From the NCBI GenBank assembly GCA_023410675.1, contig JAEYPM010000095.1, forward strand, positions 1 through 64,000: a stretch of DNA of 64,000 nt, written 5' to 3'. This DNA is from Bacillota bacterium. Lineage in GTDB: Bacteria > Bacillota > Clostridia > Lachnospirales > Cellulosilyticaceae. The notes beneath the pieces were generated by a model. It saw only the letters and a program-made list of their open reading frames with translations. It made no database searches and was not told the origin of the DNA. Numbering within the stretch: the stretch's first letter is position 1; the number at the start of each line of letters is the position of its first letter. The position numbers and the translations under genes were made by a program. This document shows, piece after piece, positions 29,518 to 39,596 of the stretch.

Positions 29518-31080
29518 TTGGCTGAAATAATGCTAGAAATGAAAAATATAATAAAAAGCTTTTCAGGTGTTAAAGCACTTGACAATGTAAACCTCGTAGT
29601 AGAGCAAGGGGAGATTCATGCACTCGTAGGAGAAAATGGTGCAGGGAAATCAACGCTAATGAATGTATTAAGTGGTATTTACCCTTATGAAACCTATGAG
29701 GGAGAGATTTACTATCAGAACGAGCTATGTAAATTTAAAGATATTAAAGATAGTGAAGCAAAAGGGATAGTAATAATACATCAGGAGCTTGCATTAGTTC
29801 CCTACATGACCATAGGTGAAAATATATTCCTTGGCAATGAGCAAGGGAAAAAGTATGGAATTGACTGGGATCATACTTTCAAAAAAGCTGATGATCTACT
29901 GAAAACAGTTGGACTTATAGAGTCATCCCACACATTGATTAAAGATATTGGTGTAGGTAAGCAGCAGCTAGTAGAAATAGCTAAAGCGTTTGCTAAAAAT
30001 GTAAAGCTTCTTATCTTAGACGAACCTACAGCATCGCTTAATGAATCTGACTCACGTAAACTACTTGATTTATTATTGCAATTTAAAAAAGAAGGATTAA
30101 CGTCTATTATTATTTCTCATAAACTCAATGAAATATCTTATGTTGCAGATAAGATAACAGTAATAAGAGATGGTATGACCATTGAAACTTTAGACAAGGC
30201 AAAAGACGATATCACAGAGGAACGTATAATTAAAGGAATGGTTGGACGTGAACTGAAAGACCGTTTTGCAAAACGAGAAAAGCACAATTTAGGAGAAATA
30301 AGCCTAGAAGTAAAAAATTGGACTGTTTATCACCCATTATATACTGAACGAAAAGTAGTAGATAATGTTTCTTTGAATGTTCGAAAAGGTGAAGTTGTTG
30401 GTATTGCAGGACTTATAGGAGCAGGCAGAACAGAACTTGCGATGAGTATTTTTGGGAAAAGTTATGGAAGCAATATTTCAGGAGAACTTATTATTAATGG
30501 TGAGAAGGTTACTTTAAATAGTGTACAGCAAGCTATAGAAAATAAAATTGCTTATGTTACAGAAGATAGAAAAGGAAACGGCCTAATACTTGATAATCCA
30601 ATCAGTATCAATACAACACTTGCTAAACTAGATAAGGTAAGCAAGCACAAAGTGATTGATAAAGATTTAGAAAATAAAATAGCAAAAGAATATAAAGATA
30701 AACTTAAAGTAAAATGTCATTCTGTTGAGCAAAATATAGGGAACTTAAGTGGAGGCAATCAGCAAAAAGTACTGCTTAGCAAATGGATGTTTGCTGATCC
30801 AGATATTATGATACTTGATGAACCAACGAGAGGGATTGATGTTGGTGCTAAATATGAAATATATTGTATTATTAATGATCTAGTTGCCCAAGGGAAATCA
30901 GTTATCTTAATTTCTTCAGAGCTTCCTGAAGTTTTAGGAATGTGTGATCGCATTTATGTTATGAATGAAGGTCAGATTGTAGGAGAACTCCCACAGGCTG
31001 AAGCGACTCAGGAAATCATTATGTCTCATATTTTAAAATCAAGCATAGATAAGGAGAGTAAGTACAATGACAAAAACTAA
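29518..31080 (+). CDS. mmsA: Sugar ABC transporter ATP-binding protein (MmsA/GguA type)
   Basis: This is a fused double ATPase that powers monosaccharide import. First domain: Walker [10 protein letters not shown], the LSGGNQ-like region degenerate (DIGVGKQQL), and Walker [12 protein letters not shown]. Second domain: [10 protein letters not shown] in place of Walker [17 protein letters not shown], and [15 protein letters not shown]. The asymmetry between the halves is normal for the RbsA/XylG family. The frame is open from 29452, but TTG 29518 is chosen: AGGAGG (29505-29510) lies 7 bases upstream and the protein then starts [11 protein letters not shown], as homologues do. The length is 520 residues. 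It overlaps the permease gene by 14 bases. Confidence 0.92.
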   Translation: MAEIMLEMKNIIKSFSGVKALDNVNLVVEQGEIHALVGENGAGKSTLMNVLSGIYPYETYEGEIYYQNELCKFKDIKDSEAKGIVIIHQELALVPYMTIGENIFLGNEQGKKYGIDWDHTFKKADDLLKTVGLIESSHTLIKDIGVGKQQLVEIAKAFAKNVKLLILDEPTASLNESDSRKLLDLLLQFKKEGLTSIIISHKLNEISYVADKITVIRDGMTIETLDKAKDDITEERIIKGMVGRELKDRFAKREKHNLGEISLEVKNWTVYHPLYTERKVVDNVSLNVRKGEVVGIAGLIGAGRTELAMSIFGKSYGSNISGELIINGEKVTLNSVQQAIENKIAYVTEDRKGNGLILDNPISINTTLAKLDKVSKHKVIDKDLENKIAKEYKDKLKVKCHSVEQNIGNLSGGNQQKVLLSKWMFADPDIMILDEPTRGIDVGAKYEIYCIINDLVAQGKSVILISSELPEVLGMCDRIYVMNEGQIVGELPQAEATQEIIMSHILKSSIDKESKYNDKN

Positions 31081-32218
31081 GGAACTATTAAAAAAGAATT
31101 CAATGCTTATTGCATTAATCGTTGTTACGATTTTTTTCTCTGTACTAACAAATGGGACTTTGCTAGCTCCTCAAAATGTTAATAACTTAATTGCACAAAA
31201 TGGATATGTTGTTATTTTAGCTGTAGGTATGCTGATGTGTATTTTAACAGGAGGCAACATTGACCTTTCAGTAGGATCTATAGTAGCCTTAATTGGAGCC
31301 ATAGCGGGAACTTTAATCGTTAATCAAAAAATGAATATCTTTTTCGTTATTATAATATGTCTAGTAGTAGGTATTATTATTGGTGTTTGGCAGGGATTTT
31401 GGATTGCCTATGTGCGTATTCCAGCCTTTATTGTTACTTTAACAGGAATGCTTTTATGGAGAGGTGTTGCTCTCATAGTTTTGAATGGACTTACTATTTC
31501 TCCATTTCCAGATAATTATTTGGTGCTATTTAATAGTTATGTACCAGATGTTCTTCAAGGTAAGATCAATCTCGTGTGTATGATTATTGGTATTGCAATA
31601 TGTGTTGCTTTTAGTGTTTTTAATATTATCAATCGCAAAAATAAGGCAAAAAAAGGTTATGATTTAGAATCAATAGCAATGTTTATAGGTAAAATTGTTG
31701 TGATTTGTCTCGTTGTTCTAGCAACAGCTTATTCCCTTGCTCGATATAAAGGCATACCATCTATTTTAATTATACTAGCGGTAATTGTTTTAGCTTATGC
31801 TTATTATACTTCTAAGACTGTTCCAGGACGTCATCTTTATGCTCTTGGTGGCAATGAGAAAGCAGCAAAATTATCTGGTATTAATACAAATAAGGTGCTT
31901 TTCGGAGCCTATGTAAATATGGCATTTTTGAGTGCTGTAGCAGCCCTTGTGTGTGTGGCAAGATTTAATTCTGCTGCACCTACAGCAGGTACAAACTACG
32001 AAATGGATGCTATTGGTGCTTGCTTTATTGGAGGAGCGTCTGCATATGGTGGCAGTGGAACAGTAGGTGGAGCAGTAATCGGTGCTATTTTTATGGGTGT
32101 ACTTAATAATGGTATGTCTATTATGGGTATTGATGCAAACTACCAAAAAGCAATTAAAGGATTAGTTCTATTAGCAGCTGTTGCATTTGATGTAATATCA
32201 AAGAGAAAGAAAAAATAA
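31067..32218 (+). CDS. mmsB: Sugar ABC transporter permease (MmsB/GguB type)
   Basis: The 383-residue integral membrane protein has about ten hydrophobic helices and the BPD_transp_2 signatures [14 protein letters not shown] near the start and [24 protein letters not shown] near the end. The longer form with an extra helix pair in the middle (about residues 180-225) is typical of the ChvE-linked permeases, distinguishing it from RbsC. It forms the channel for the ATPase encoded immediately upstream. The overlap of 14 bases implies translational coupling. No sugar kinase or isomerase follows in the window. Confidence 0.92.
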   Translation: MTKTKELLKKNSMLIALIVVTIFFSVLTNGTLLAPQNVNNLIAQNGYVVILAVGMLMCILTGGNIDLSVGSIVALIGAIAGTLIVNQKMNIFFVIIICLVVGIIIGVWQGFWIAYVRIPAFIVTLTGMLLWRGVALIVLNGLTISPFPDNYLVLFNSYVPDVLQGKINLVCMIIGIAICVAFSVFNIINRKNKAKKGYDLESIAMFIGKIVVICLVVLATAYSLARYKGIPSILIILAVIVLAYAYYTSKTVPGRHLYALGGNEKAAKLSGINTNKVLFGAYVNMAFLSAVAALVCVARFNSAAPTAGTNYEMDAIGACFIGGASAYGGSGTVGGAVIGAIFMGVLNNGMSIMGIDANYQKAIKGLVLLAAVAFDVISKRKKK

Positions 32219-32421
32219 TAGACACATAAAAAGGTTAGCAAATTAGCTTTATTAGAGCTGTTATATTTGACGAAATATAGAAAATAATATATAATATGTA
32301 CAAAAGAATATATATTTTATACAAAAAAAGTAATTAAACGACTTATTTCATTGCCAGCATGGTATATGACATAATATCACTTAGAAGAAAAAATGCACCT
32401 TACTAAGGACGGTGGAATAGG

Positions 32422-34440
32422 ATGAAAGTTAAGCTGCTTAGAAGAACATTACGAAAAAAGTCAAGGTTTATTCCTATTAAGAGGCGACTGATTACAATTT
32501 GTATTCTTTTTGCAATTTTACCTCTTTTAATTCTTAATTACTTTTCATATAATATTTCAGCAAATGCATTAAGAGGAACAAGCGAGCAGCTCACAACACA
32601 AATGATTAATCAAGTAAGTATCAATGTTAATACCTTTACAAGTGAAGTTGAAAAAGATATTACACAGTTTATTGTATCTAGTTTTGTCGAAAACAGTGCA
32701 TTGGTGAACTATTTTTCAGATAATCCAAAGGATAAGCTTGAAGCAGAACAGAGAGTTAAAAAATCAGTGAAGGATTTTGCAAACCTCAATGATTTAGTTA
32801 CAAGTGTCATTATTGTTTTTGACGATGATCATATTATTAGTAACCGAATAGATCTTAATAAACAAGATATCCTTGCTGTCAGAGATTTGAAAGAGGGAGG
32901 AAATCTTGTATGGAAAAAAGGAACAGGCGTATATTCAGATTCCGTTTATGTTATTCGAGAACTTATTGCACCCCTTAGCAAAGGAACATGTACAGTTTGC
33001 ATAGAGATTGATAAGGAAAGTATTGCAACGTTATTAAAGGATGTAGAACTGTTAGATAATTCTTCAATAATCTTAATGGATAATAATAGAAACACTATTT
33101 ATAGTAATCAGAATAATAATGTTGGTATGGATGATGAAGTTTGGACTCAACTTATGAATCAAGAAGAGCCAGAAACAATAACTTGGGATCATACTTTAGT
33201 GACTTATACTGAGCTAGCTAACAAATGGAAACTAATTGCTCAAATTCCTGAGAGGTCTCTTACAAGTCAGCTTGATCAAGTGACAATATATATTTCTGTT
33301 TTCATTATAGCAATAAGCTTTGCGGCTGTTATCGTGGGATTGAATATTGCTAAGAAATTTTCAGATCCAATTGTACATCTTATGAAGGAAATGAAAAGAG
33401 CAGAAGAGGGAGACTTAACTGTTTATATTGAGCCAGAAGGAAATAATGAAATATCCAATCTATGTGTAAGTTTTAACTATATGATTGGCAATATTAGAAG
33501 TTTATTAGAAGAAACAAAGAAAGTAGTAGATAGCAGTTTAGAGGATAGTAAGCTCTTATCAGAGTCTACGCAGTATTCAGTTGGGACTTTTGATCAATTA
33601 GCTGTTTCAGTTACGAGTATTGCTGATGGAACAAGAAATCAGGCTGCTAATGCACAAAAGGGAGCCGCTGCTATGGAAACTCTATCAGATAGAATCCAGC
33701 TTGTTATGCAAAAGAGCAACGCGGTTTATCAAAATAGCCAAGGAATAAGAGAACTTATTAGAGAGGCTACCCAGTGTATAGAGCTTCTAAAATCTGCAGT
33801 GATATCTACATCTCAAATGAATTCAAATATTGAACATAGTATTTTAGAGCTTAATGAGCGTAATAATAATATAGAAGAGATGATCAATCTTATTAATAAT
33901 ATCAGTACACAAACGAATCTTTTGGCACTTAATGCAAGTATTGAAGCAGCACGTGCAGGTGAAGCTGGAAAAGGATTTGCTGTAGTTGCAAGTGAAGTAA
34001 GGCATTTAGCAGAACAATCTAAGGCTTCAAATGAAAAGATACAGTTGGTACTTAATGAGATTAGAGAAAAGACACTAGATACCAATAAGCTTATTAAAGA
34101 ATCAAATTGCATATTTAATAATCAAGAGCAAGTTGTCCAAAAGGCTTCTCATATTTTCTTTGATATTATAGAAACATTAAAAATGATGGATACTGAACTT
34201 GGGGATATTAATTATCAAATCCAAGATATCAAAGAATTAAAGGATGAGACGCAAGAAGAAATAACAAGCATTGCCTCTATAGTGCAACAGTTTGCAGCTG
34301 CAACAGAGGAAGTTAGTCAGCTCAGTGAAGAACAGACAAGTGTGATTAACAATTTAGCTGAACTTTCTGATAGGCTGACTACAACTATGAAGAACCTAGA
34401 TGGTTCGATACAAACTTTTAACTTAAGTGTTAGAGAGTAA
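32422..34440 (+). CDS. Methyl-accepting chemotaxis protein
   Basis: This is a transmembrane chemoreceptor. It has a basic cytoplasmic N-terminus, a first helix (about residues 26-46), an extracellular dCache-like sensor domain (about 47-285), a second helix (about 287-312), HAMP (about 313-365) and a signalling domain. The highly conserved hairpin tip lies near residues 490-535 ([39 protein letters not shown]). The length is 672 residues. A GGACGGTGG site precedes ATG 32422. It comes 203 bases after the sugar permease, so it may steer toward the same sugars, either directly or through the binding protein. That link is an inference from position only. Confidence 0.92.
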   Translation: MKVKLLRRTLRKKSRFIPIKRRLITICILFAILPLLILNYFSYNISANALRGTSEQLTTQMINQVSINVNTFTSEVEKDITQFIVSSFVENSALVNYFSDNPKDKLEAEQRVKKSVKDFANLNDLVTSVIIVFDDDHIISNRIDLNKQDILAVRDLKEGGNLVWKKGTGVYSDSVYVIRELIAPLSKGTCTVCIEIDKESIATLLKDVELLDNSSIILMDNNRNTIYSNQNNNVGMDDEVWTQLMNQEEPETITWDHTLVTYTELANKWKLIAQIPERSLTSQLDQVTIYISVFIIAISFAAVIVGLNIAKKFSDPIVHLMKEMKRAEEGDLTVYIEPEGNNEISNLCVSFNYMIGNIRSLLEETKKVVDSSLEDSKLLSESTQYSVGTFDQLAVSVTSIADGTRNQAANAQKGAAAMETLSDRIQLVMQKSNAVYQNSQGIRELIREATQCIELLKSAVISTSQMNSNIEHSILELNERNNNIEEMINLINNISTQTNLLALNASIEAARAGEAGKGFAVVASEVRHLAEQSKASNEKIQLVLNEIREKTLDTNKLIKESNCIFNNQEQVVQKASHIFFDIIETLKMMDTELGDINYQIQDIKELKDETQEEITSIASIVQQFAAATEEVSQLSEEQTSVINNLAELSDRLTTTMKNLDGSIQTFNLSVRE

Positions 34441-34491
34441 ATTATAATATGACATTTTGTATTATAGAAGGCGCTTTGAAAGCCTGGTAAT

Positions 34492-34525
34492 AAAAGTCAT
34501 CGGTGTTGACAATCGATGGCTTTTT
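34492..34525 (+). terminator. Terminator after the chemoreceptor gene
   Basis: AAAAGTCATCG (34492-34502) pairs with CGATGGCTTTT (34514-34524), with one G-T pair and a short T run. Confidence 0.8.
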
Positions 34526-34592
34526 AATTTATACATTTTATTTTATAGTATTAATTTTATATGTTCTACATGTAGGATGTTTCATCTGAATG

Positions 34593-34601
34593 TGCTATAA
34601 T
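34593..34601 (+). promoter_or_regulatory. Possible extended -10 promoter
   Basis: TGCTATAAT at 34593-34601 is a consensus extended -10 about 70 bases before the broken lipoprotein gene. The -35 is weak. Confidence 0.45.
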
Positions 34602-34670
34602 AATAGAATCAATATTCACAATTTGATCAAGAATATGGGTATATAATTTATGTAAAGCGAGGAAAATAGT

Positions 34671-35279
34671 GTGAAGAAATTATTAAGGGTGAGCATCGTT
34701 CTACTTGCATTCTCATTGACGCTTACAGGGTGTATGTAGCCAAGTAGGAGTACTAAAGTGCCTGCTAGTGGTACACAGCCTACTGGTAAAGTTATAGAAG
34801 AGAATCAGAATGTACATGAGGAAGAATCTTCCTCTGAAAAAGAAGAAGGAACAAAAATAGATGTTAAAAGAGTGGGGCAAGCTAATTATGGATTTATAGA
34901 TGTACCTTCTGATTGGGTAAACTTTAAAGATGTTGATGTGACAGTAGATATCATTCAATACAGCGATCTTAGCGGAGTATCTATAGTTACACTTAATGCA
35001 TGGCAAGATTCAAATAACAATGCAAAAGATGCTGCTTCAGCAACATGGAATTCAATGGAGCAAGAGGGAGCAAAAGACGTTACAGGAGCTACAGTTCAAA
35101 TAGGAGAATACACAGCGTACCAAGTTTATGGCTTCTATCCAAACCAAAGCAAAGTATTGGTTACATGGTTTTTTGAAGCAGAGGATGGTTATATACATTA
35201 TGTGGCAGCAGAGGCGTTAAATGATGATATTTACGAGATAGCCAATCTTATTGAAAAATCCTTCTCTTTAGAAGAATAG
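34671..35279 (+). pseudogene. Lipoprotein with PsbP-like domain, stop codon right after the lipobox
   Basis: From GTG 34671 the frame encodes a good lipoprotein signal peptide (VKKLLRVSIVLLAFSLTLTGC, with lipobox LTGC and Cys21), then Met22, then an in-frame TAG at 34737-34739. The same frame continues without interruption to 35279: a Ser/Thr/Glu-rich linker and a PsbP/DUF1795-like domain (YGFIDVPSDW ... ENSFSLEE-like end at IEKSFSLEE). The ORF starting at ATG/GTG downstream would lack any export signal, so the natural product must begin at 34671. One base change, TAG from CAG, would restore it. Distantly similar to the pair at 9535-10755. It precedes the TerD-VWA gene by 47 bases. Confidence 0.72.
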
Positions 35280-35326
35280 TTCGTAAAATAGAAGGTTTAT
35301 GATTTGTAAATAGTGGGAGGCAATGT

Positions 35327-36598
35327 ATGCAATTTATTAGAGGACAGAAGGTAAAGATTTCAGATATAACCGAAAATATGCAGCTAACGATAAGTTCCAA
35401 TATTACATTTCATTCAAAATTAGAAGTTGATATGGCTTGTTTTGGGGTAGATAACCAAGACAAAATTAGTGATGATCGCTATTTTATTTTCTATAATCAA
35501 GAAAACGCACCAGATGGAAGTATCCAAAAAGTCGCAGAACACCAAACGGAAATTAGTCGATTTTCTATTGATTTTTATAAGCTACCTAAGACGATTAAAA
35601 AAATTGTTGTTGCTGTAGCTATTGATGGGTCTTTAAGTATGAAAGATATGCAATATGGAAGCTTTAATCTGTTTAATGGCGATCAAGAAATAGGACAATT
35701 TAGCTTTGAAGCAGCAGAATTTAAAGAAGAAAAAGCTTTGATTTTAGCAGAGTTTTATGAAAAGGATAACATCTGGCGTATCAATTTTATTGCAAGAGGA
35801 TTTAATGGAGGACTGAGTAGCCTATTGAAGCATTATGGAGGCGAGGAAAATGAAACACCAATAAATCATACATCACAGTCCAATAAAATATCCTTATCTA
35901 AAGAAGAAGCCGTCAGTAAATTAATACTAGATAAAGCCCCTCATTTAGCTGATATAACTAAAAAAGCAGTAATATCTTTAAAGAAAAAAGATTTAATAGA
36001 TGCTGTAGCTAGTGTTGCTTTAGTTATTGACCGCTCTGGATCTATGCTCAAGCAATATAAGGGAGGCGATGTACAAAAAGTCTTTGATAGAGTGCTTCCT
36101 TTAGCATTAATGTTTGATGACAATAAAGAACTGGATGTATGGGCATTTGCAGAAAGATATAGAAGATTATCATCTATCCGAGTAGACAATATTAAAGGCT
36201 ATGTTGAAAATGAAGCAGGCGGTTGGAAAAAATGGGATATTGGGGGCAGCAATAATGAAGTTCCTGTTATAGAGAATGTTATTAAAGAATATAAGCAAAA
36301 TAAGATACCAGCCTATGTTATATTTATCAGTGATGGGGGGGTTCGTGAGAGCACTAAGATAAAAAAGCTTATTACACAAGCAGCAGCCTACCCTATATTT
36401 TGGCAATTTGTTGGTCTTGGAGGAAAAAATTATGGTATTCTTGAGAAGCTAGATACTCTAGATAATAGAATAATTGATAATGCTAATTTCTTTTCATTAG
36501 ATGGCATTGACAAAATTACTGATGAAGAGCTTTATAATAAATTATTAAATGAATTTCCAATATGGATAAAGGAAGCAAAAATTAAGGGAATAATATAA
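35327..36598 (+). CDS. TerD-like plus von Willebrand factor A domain protein
   Basis: The N-terminal half (about residues 1-190) resembles TerD/TerZ calcium-binding stress proteins: MQFIRGQKVKISDI, ISSNITFHSKLEVDMACFGVD, DRYFIFYNQENAPDG, then FEAAEFKEEKALILAEFYEKD and WRINFIARGFNGGL. The C-terminal half (about 220-420) is a von Willebrand A domain with the MIDAS motif DRSGSM near residue 238 and a later DGG. This TerD-VWA fusion is found in bacterial Ter stress clusters. No signal peptide, so it is cytoplasmic. An AGGAGG-like site (GGGAGGC) precedes ATG 35327. Its neighbours are an RNA ligase and a kinase, suggesting a role in stress-linked RNA repair. Confidence 0.82.
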   Translation: MQFIRGQKVKISDITENMQLTISSNITFHSKLEVDMACFGVDNQDKISDDRYFIFYNQENAPDGSIQKVAEHQTEISRFSIDFYKLPKTIKKIVVAVAIDGSLSMKDMQYGSFNLFNGDQEIGQFSFEAAEFKEEKALILAEFYEKDNIWRINFIARGFNGGLSSLLKHYGGEENETPINHTSQSNKISLSKEEAVSKLILDKAPHLADITKKAVISLKKKDLIDAVASVALVIDRSGSMLKQYKGGDVQKVFDRVLPLALMFDDNKELDVWAFAERYRRLSSIRVDNIKGYVENEAGGWKKWDIGGSNNEVPVIENVIKEYKQNKIPAYVIFISDGGVRESTKIKKLITQAAAYPIFWQFVGLGGKNYGILEKLDTLDNRIIDNANFFSLDGIDKITDEELYNKLLNEFPIWIKEAKIKGII

Positions 36599-36699
36599 TC
36601 ATCGGGCAGGAAGCATACTATAATAAAGCTTACTGCCTTATAATAATAGGTCGTGTCATGGATTATTAGATTGTAATATTAACTTAACAATGTTGTAAT

Positions 36700-36728
36700 T
36701 TGAAGAGTATTATAGTTTATACTATAAT
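36700..36728 (+). promoter_or_regulatory. Promoter of the RNA ligase operon with overlapping palindrome
   Basis: TTGAAG (36700-36705) and TATAAT (36723-36728) are separated by 17 bases. A perfect inverted repeat, ATTATAGT-TTAT-ACTATAAT (36709-36728), fills the spacer and covers the -10, which is where a repressor would act. Confidence 0.65.
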
Positions 36729-36869
36729 CAAAAATATATTAATATTTAGAATGAACGGAGTATAAGTAATATTTATGATGTGATTCTTAGTACGGAGTAC
36801 ATACTACTAAAAAATGAAAAGACATTTACACTTGAAAATATAAGTATGTACAAAAAAGGAAGTGATAAT

Positions 36870-37661
36870 ATGTATAATGAATTAATCAAATATCCAAGAA
36901 CAAAACATATTCTCGGCTCAAGGCTTCAAGTAGGTGATGATGATTTGAAAAAGATACCTTTCGAGCAGATAGAGGGGAAATATGTTATATTAGAAGAAAA
37001 AATGGATGGTGCAAACTGTGGCATAAGTTTTTCTAAAGAAGGAGAATTATTGCTCCAAAGTAGAGGGCACTTTTTAACAGGTGGGCACAGAGAAAGACAT
37101 TTTAATTTGCTAAAAACATGGGCAAATAGATATTTGGATCAGCTCTTAAAACTTTTAGGAAGCAGGTACATCATGTATGGAGAATGGATGTATGCGAAAC
37201 ATACTATTTACTACGATAAACTTCAGCATTACTTTATGGAATTTGATATCTATGATAAAGAAAATAATGTGTTTTTAAGTACAAAACAAAGACAACAGTT
37301 ATTAAAATTATATCCTTTTATTAGAAGTGTCAAAGTATTATATGAGGGAATCATAGAAAACCCCGATACCATAACAAGCCTAATAGGTCCATCAGCTTTT
37401 ATATCAGATAAGGCACCAATGCGACTAGAAGAATATTGCATAAAACAAAATTTAGATTTTGATAAAGTTAGAAATGAGACCGATTTACTTGGTATTATGG
37501 AGGGTATTTATATAAAAGTAGAAGATGAGTACACTGTAATAGAGCGGTATAAATATGTAAGAAATAGTTTTAAGACTCAAGTTGCAGACTCAGAAACACA
37601 CTGGCTAGATAGACCCATTATTGAAAATCAGTTAGAAAGCATAGCATGTTTATTTGATTAG
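36870..37661 (+). CDS. RNA ligase family protein
   Basis: The 263-residue product is a nucleotidyltransferase-fold ligase. Motif I is EKMDGANCG with the AMP-accepting Lys44. Motif III-like MEFDIYDK lies at 123-130, motif IV EGIYIKV at 211-217 and motif V ERYKYVR at 225-231. The size and motif spacing fit the T4 Rnl2/RNA_ligase group rather than DNA ligases, which are larger. A frame open from 36780 is ignored because an AGGAAGTG site supports ATG 36870. It ends 10 bases before the HD-kinase gene, so end healing and sealing enzymes are co-expressed. Expected reaction: ATP-dependent joining of 3'-OH and 5'-phosphate RNA ends. Confidence 0.85.
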   Translation: MYNELIKYPRTKHILGSRLQVGDDDLKKIPFEQIEGKYVILEEKMDGANCGISFSKEGELLLQSRGHFLTGGHRERHFNLLKTWANRYLDQLLKLLGSRYIMYGEWMYAKHTIYYDKLQHYFMEFDIYDKENNVFLSTKQRQQLLKLYPFIRSVKVLYEGIIENPDTITSLIGPSAFISDKAPMRLEEYCIKQNLDFDKVRNETDLLGIMEGIYIKVEDEYTVIERYKYVRNSFKTQVADSETHWLDRPIIENQLESIACLFD

Positions 37662-37671
37662 GAGAAAGACA

Positions 37672-38814
37672 ATGTTAGAATTAAATAAATTTGGAATAGA
37701 GCAAGGATTTATTAACTGGGAAGAAATATTTATTTATTTTAAAGAAATCAAAGCTCTAGAAAAAGTTGCACAAGATCCTATTTATCATGCTGAAGGCAAT
37801 GTTCTTATACATACCCAAATGGTATGTGAAGAACTAGTAAGGATGAAACGTTTTCAAAGCCTGAGTATTGGTGAGAAGAAAATCATTTTTTTTACAGTTC
37901 TTTTTCATGATATTGGGAAGTGTATTACGACAAAAGAAGAAGGTCATATAAGTTCACCAAAACATGCATTAAAAGGTGAACTGTTAGTAAGAGAATTAAT
38001 CTATAAAAACTACCCAGATTATTTTTCATTCAAAGAAAGGGAGACAATATGTAAACTTGTTCGTTATCATGGTCTCCCTTTGTTTTTTTTGGAAAAACCA
38101 AGTCCAGAAAAATATATTATAGAAGCAAGCCAAATGGTAAAACTTAGTGCTCTTGCACTTGTGGCAGAAGCAGATGCTAGAGGGCGTATATGTCAGGATC
38201 TGAACAAACTTTTAGATACAATTGAACTATTTTGCACTATAGCAAAAGAACAAGACTGTTTTGACCAAGCAAAAGTTTTTCCAAATGACCTTAGCCGTTT
38301 TGAGTATTTTAAAAAGACAGAAAGAGCGATAAACTATAGGGCCTATGAAAAGGAATCTTATAAGGTTATTTTGTTATCTGGTCTTCCTGCTACAGGGAAG
38401 GATACTTGGATTAAGAAAAATAGTCAAGATTTTGAAGTTATTTCTTTAGATGAAATAAGAGAAGAACTTAAGGTATCTCCTACAAGCAATCAAGGAGAGG
38501 TAGCACGTTGTGCCAAAGAAAGGGCAAAAGTTTACATGAGACAAAAAAGGTCCTTTATATGGAATGCAACCAATATAACAAAAGAGATGAGAGCAAGGCT
38601 TATCGACTTATTTATTGATTATAACGCAAATGTTGAGATTGTCTATATAGAGACACCCTATAAAGACCTAGTCAATAGAAATCAATTAAGGGCACATGAA
38701 GTGCCTTTGAACGTCATAGAAAAACTTATTAAGAATATGGAAATACCAAACTTACTTGAAGCACATAGCGTAAGATATGTCATAGGAGAAAAAGAAGAGT
38801 TGTTATCTATTTGA
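37672..38814 (+). CDS. HD-domain plus P-loop polynucleotide kinase-like protein
   Basis: The 380-residue protein has an N-terminal HD phosphohydrolase domain (His47, the HD pair at residues 79-80 in LFHDIGKC, and His98) and a C-terminal P-loop kinase of the T4 Pnk type (LLSGLPATGKDTW near residues 234-246, then SLDEIREEL and IWNATNITKEMR). HD enzymes remove phosphates from nucleic-acid or nucleotide ends, while the kinase would phosphorylate 5'-OH ends. Together they would heal broken RNA for the ligase encoded 10 bases upstream. ATG 37672 follows TAGGAGAAA. Earlier in-frame ATG 37654 overlaps the ligase gene and lacks a site. The exact HD substrate is inferred. Confidence 0.83.
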   Translation: MLELNKFGIEQGFINWEEIFIYFKEIKALEKVAQDPIYHAEGNVLIHTQMVCEELVRMKRFQSLSIGEKKIIFFTVLFHDIGKCITTKEEGHISSPKHALKGELLVRELIYKNYPDYFSFKERETICKLVRYHGLPLFFLEKPSPEKYIIEASQMVKLSALALVAEADARGRICQDLNKLLDTIELFCTIAKEQDCFDQAKVFPNDLSRFEYFKKTERAINYRAYEKESYKVILLSGLPATGKDTWIKKNSQDFEVISLDEIREELKVSPTSNQGEVARCAKERAKVYMRQKRSFIWNATNITKEMRARLIDLFIDYNANVEIVYIETPYKDLVNRNQLRAHEVPLNVIEKLIKNMEIPNLLEAHSVRYVIGEKEELLSI

Positions 38815-38885
38815 AGAATTGTCTTAATATGATAAAATAAATAGAATAAATACAAAAATTATAACAAGTAAATGGAGGGACAAAA

Positions 38886-39515
38886 ATGGCAGCAGGCTTT
38901 TTAGGAAAAGTAGCATCAGATGCTCTAGGATTATCTGATATTGGAACAATTATTTCACCTGTAGATTTTGATAAGGTTGAGGGCAGTGCTTATGTTTTAA
39001 AAGAAGATGGAGAAAGAATATTTTTTGTTATTAAGTCAAAGACAGATGAATATGTTTTTACAAATTATGGTCTTGTTCATATTGATGGGAAATCGGCACT
39101 AGAAAAGAAAAGATTAGTAAAGCGATATGACTTTAAATATTCGACTCTTGATAACGTTATGTTGGAGACAGCAGGCACCATAGATTTAGATATTGAAATT
39201 AAGTTTACTATACAAGACAAGAATTTTAGTATCGATGTAAATAAAAATCAACTGGAGGAGTTACAAGTTATTTATAGATCCTTAGTAGAGATTGCTCATA
39301 CGCAAAGACGTAATAACATTTCTTTTAATGATGGACTAAACGGACTTAAGATGGCAAACGATGATTTATCAAGAAATATAATACAAGGAGATATTGTGGA
39401 TATTATTGAAAAACTAACTAATTTTAACCTTGACTGGATGGAAGCGTTAAGAAGAGAATATCAGATTAGGGATTATTCTGCTGCATACAATAAATATAGT
39501 CCAAAGCAAATGTAA
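38886..39515 (+). CDS. Bacterial PH-domain protein (YvbH-like)
   Basis: The 209-residue product starts MAAGFLGKVASDALGLSD and has a PH-like domain (about residues 20-140) with the conserved SKTDEYVFTNYGLVHIDG and LETAGTIDLDIEIKFTI segments seen in Bacillus YvbH and relatives. The rest is helical. There is no membrane helix or signal peptide. Function of the family is unknown; bacterial PH domains of this type form ring-like oligomers. ATG 38886 follows a TGGAGGG site. It lies 71 bases after the HD-kinase gene in the same direction and may belong to the same operon. Confidence 0.78.
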   Translation: MAAGFLGKVASDALGLSDIGTIISPVDFDKVEGSAYVLKEDGERIFFVIKSKTDEYVFTNYGLVHIDGKSALEKKRLVKRYDFKYSTLDNVMLETAGTIDLDIEIKFTIQDKNFSIDVNKNQLEELQVIYRSLVEIAHTQRRNNISFNDGLNGLKMANDDLSRNIIQGDIVDIIEKLTNFNLDWMEALRREYQIRDYSAAYNKYSPKQM

Positions 39516-39596
39516 AAAGTCATATAAAATATGAATTCTATAATAAACGCTAGCAATAAACATTTAGTAGTTGGGCTTTTAGTTAAGAGGTGACAC

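Noticed and set aside
34466..34486. CcpA cre site around GGCGCTTTGAAAGCC
   Set aside because: It is a short hairpin-like sequence between genes, does not match the cre consensus at both ends, and is not placed at a promoter.
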